In this document: piece by piece, positions 62,406 through 64,000 of the stretch
Layout: each line of letters begins with the position of its first letter
How positions within the stretch are numbered: position 1 is the stretch's first letter
Position numbers and translations under genes: made by a program
Notes under the pieces: generated by a model
Told to the model about the DNA's origin: nothing
Seen by the model: only the letters and a program-made list of their open reading frames with translations
Database searches by the model: none
Assembly (NCBI RefSeq): GCF_040907265.1
Contig: NZ_JBFOHP010000002.1
Location: forward strand, 372,001 to 436,000
Direction: 5' to 3'
Source: Streptomyces sclerotialus
Lineage (GTDB): Bacteria; Actinomycetota; Actinomycetes; Streptomycetales; Streptomycetaceae
DNA: 64,000 bases

Positions 62406-63653
62406 TCACGGTTCGTGGCGCAGCGTCCTGACGGAGGACGCCGTCAGCGGGAGCAGAGCGAAGAACGCGTACAGAATGCCGCCCACCAGAGCGACGCGTG
62501 AGGCGCCGAAGGCGTCCGCGAAGCGGGCGGCAGTGAGCTGCCCGGCGGGGATGGCGATGAACGAACCGAGATTGTCGTAGGAAGAGATCCTGGACAGCAT
62601 GTGACGGGGCACGTGGTCCTGGAGGGAGGTCTCCCAGGCGATGCCGTACACGCCGGTCCCCAGCCCCGCGACAAACGTCGCAACAGCCAGCCAGTAGACG
62701 TCCGCCCGCAGTCCCAGTGCCAGCAGCGGCAGGGCGGTCAGTGCGATGCAGAGCTGTCCCAGCGGCAGCAGGCGCCTGACGGTGACGCGGTACATCACCA
62801 GCGCCATGAGCAGTACGCCCACCGACTTGACGCTGAGGACCAGGCCCCATGCGGCCTCCCCGATGCTTCCCTTGGCGATGAGGGGGCCGAGGACCGTCCA
62901 GATGCCGACCTGGAGGTAGTTGGTGACACCGAAGGAGGCGACGATGGCCCACACCCAGGTCCGGGAGGTGAACTCGGTCCATCCCTCCCGGATGTCGGCC
63001 AGCGGACTCTTCTTGGGGGGCGGGGTTTTCGTGTCGAGGTGCAGTTGTGCCAGGCAGAAGGCGGCGACGAGGTAGGTGGCGGCGTCGGCGGCGATGGCCC
63101 AGCCGCCGCCGGCGGTGGCGACGAGTGTGCCACCCGCCGTGGGGCCGAGGATCTTCGCTGCGTTGCGAGCGGACCCCAACAGCGAGTTCGCCTTCTGCTT
63201 CTGGTTCTTCGCGACGATGTCCGGAACGATCCCCCGCAGTGCCGGGGTGGTGAAGGCCGTCATCGTGCCGTTCAGGAATTCCAGGACGACCAACGCGCCG
63301 AGGTGGTAGTTGCCTGTCAGCAGCATGGCGGCGACGGCTGCCTGGGTGAGCCCCGCACCGGTGTGGGACAGCAGCAGGACCCACTGCCGCGAGAACCGGT
63401 CGCCGATCACTCCTCCGGCCAGCGTGAAGAGGATGACGGGAACGGTCTGCGCGGTGAGTACCACGCCCATGTCCCCGGCGCTGCCGGAGGCGTTCAGTAC
63501 GGCGAAGGCCAGGGCGACCGGCGCCATCGCGCTGCCGAGCAGCGAGACGATGCGGCCGGTGAAGAACCATGCGAAGGCCCGGACGCGCAGCGGGCTTTCG
63601 GGGCCGGTGTCCGCCTGGTCGGCAGCGGCATCGGTCTCTTTTTCCAGGCTCAC
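62406..63653 (-). CDS. MFS exporter (EntS/MFS_3-like)
   Basis: A 415-residue major-facilitator protein with about 12 helices. After the second helix is the motif GGVIGDRFSRQWVLLLSHTG; a cytosolic loop (DTKTPPPKKSPLADIREGWT) separates the halves. This branch is typically an efflux carrier of siderophores or antibiotics. The start is GTG 63653. The stop lies 12 bp before the SGNH hydrolase ATG, inside its ribosome site. It probably exports the cluster's product and gives self-resistance. Confidence 0.85.
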   Translation of the reverse strand: MSLEKETDAAADQADTGPESPLRVRAFAWFFTGRIVSLLGSAMAPVALAFAVLNASGSAGDMGVVLTAQTVPVILFTLAGGVIGDRFSRQWVLLLSHTGAGLTQAAVAAMLLTGNYHLGALVVLEFLNGTMTAFTTPALRGIVPDIVAKNQKQKANSLLGSARNAAKILGPTAGGTLVATAGGGWAIAADAATYLVAAFCLAQLHLDTKTPPPKKSPLADIREGWTEFTSRTWVWAIVASFGVTNYLQVGIWTVLGPLIAKGSIGEAAWGLVLSVKSVGVLLMALVMYRVTVRRLLPLGQLCIALTALPLLALGLRADVYWLAVATFVAGLGTGVYGIAWETSLQDHVPRHMLSRISSYDNLGSFIAIPAGQLTAARFADAFGASRVALVGGILYAFFALLPLTASSVRTLRHEP

Positions 63654-63793
63654 GTTTCCACCCTGATCGGAACGGTCCAGCTGTGCGGAGAAGAAAGACG
63701 GAGGTGAGAGGCGGGTACTACCGGGACGGCCCGCTCATGGGGCGTGGGGGCGTCTCGGTGACCGCGTGCGGAGGAGGATCGTGCGGGCTGCAC

Positions 63794-64000
63794 TCAGCCT
63801 TCCCATCGTAGGTACGTTGTCTTCGCCCTGCCGGGCAGCACGAATCTGACGGCGCCTCGGTCCAGCCCGAGGGAGTCCCGCAGCGCTGCGGTCTCACCGG
63901 GCCAGCCCTCGTGCGCGACCTCGTCGAAGGCGAGGATGCTCCCCTTCGTCAGGTAGGGCACCAGGGCGGTCAGGACCTCCTTGGTCGGCACGTAGAGGTC
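63794..64000 (-). CDS. SAM-dependent methyltransferase-like protein, 5' end missing
   Basis: Only the C-terminal 68 residues are inside the window; the frame is open to the right edge. DLYVPTKEVLTALVPYLTKG followed by SILAFDEVAHEGWPGET resembles the last strands of class I methyltransferases of the TylF/macrocin or cephalosporin-hydroxylase-like type. Assignment is tentative because the SAM-binding glycine motif lies outside. It is the first gene seen of the minus-strand biosynthetic block. Confidence 0.5.
   Translation of the reverse strand, partial: DLYVPTKEVLTALVPYLTKGSILAFDEVAHEGWPGETAALRDSLGLDRGAVRFVLPGRAKTTYLRWEG

Overview
The window is GC-rich actinomycete DNA. The strong G/C preference at third codon positions, frequent GTG starts, GGAGG-type ribosome sites and gene families (LAL regulator, ANTAR and STAS proteins, GNAT-type protein acetyltransferase, EACC1/caspase system) point to Streptomyces or a close relative. 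There are no rRNA, tRNA, CRISPR or obvious transposase genes. The mix of accessory functions suggests a chromosome arm or a large plasmid.

Region 1 (1-16.8 kb) is a [NiFe]-hydrogenase and hypoxia/dormancy island. It holds the 3' end of a group-3-type large subunit, hypD, hypE, hypF, hypC and a maturation protease. Mixed in are two CBS-BON proteins, two tandem universal stress proteins, a GNAT/acyl-CoA-synthetase-like acetyltransferase, a SHOCT protein and a DevR/DevS (DosR/DosS)-like two-component pair. An HAD-fold protein here has lost all recognisable catalytic residues. hypA, hypB and the small subunit are not present and may lie upstream.

Region 2 (17-19.4 kb) is a TetR regulator divergent from a shortened monooxygenase-like remnant and an FAD monooxygenase. 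Region 3 (19.4-27.7 kb) is a catabolic cluster: GMC oxidoreductase, both subunits of a C-glycoside deglycosidase-like enzyme, a Gfo/Idh/MocA dehydrogenase, a second TIM-barrel isomerase and a ROK repressor in one operon, with a divergent GPH-type sugar transporter. Two copies of a 35-bp element lie in the divergent promoter. Region 4 (28-30.9 kb) holds a small membrane protein, a SnoaL-like protein, a secreted RTX-repeat protein and 1.2 kb with no recognised gene.

Region 5 (30.9-35.8 kb) is a two-gene biological-conflict module: an EACC1-like protein translationally coupled to a caspase / P-loop NTPase / transmembrane / WD40 protein with two nearly identical WD40 units. Region 6 (36-46.6 kb) has a Nudix protein and then a tight six-gene cluster: an acidic protein with a Gly/Ala-rich amphipathic core, an HEXXH metallopeptidase-like protein, a 669-residue unknown, a leaderless MepA-type murein endopeptidase, an amidohydrolase and an overlapping small gene. 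A LAL-type LuxR regulator follows. This is my best candidate for an undescribed system.

Region 7 (46.9-53.1 kb) is a stress and signalling block: two GAF-ANTAR proteins, STAS, DEAD-box helicase, cold-shock protein, MerR regulator and an anti-sigma-like ATPase. Region 8 (53.2-56.3 kb) has a GlxA-like AraC regulator divergent from a quinone-oxidoreductase-like and an NmrA-like gene. Region 9 (56.5-64 kb) is one strand of a probable specialised-metabolite cluster: methyltransferase-like fragment, MFS exporter, SGNH hydrolase, a 35-residue peptide, a NodU/CmcH carbamoyltransferase, a 57-residue membrane protein and a flavin monooxygenase.
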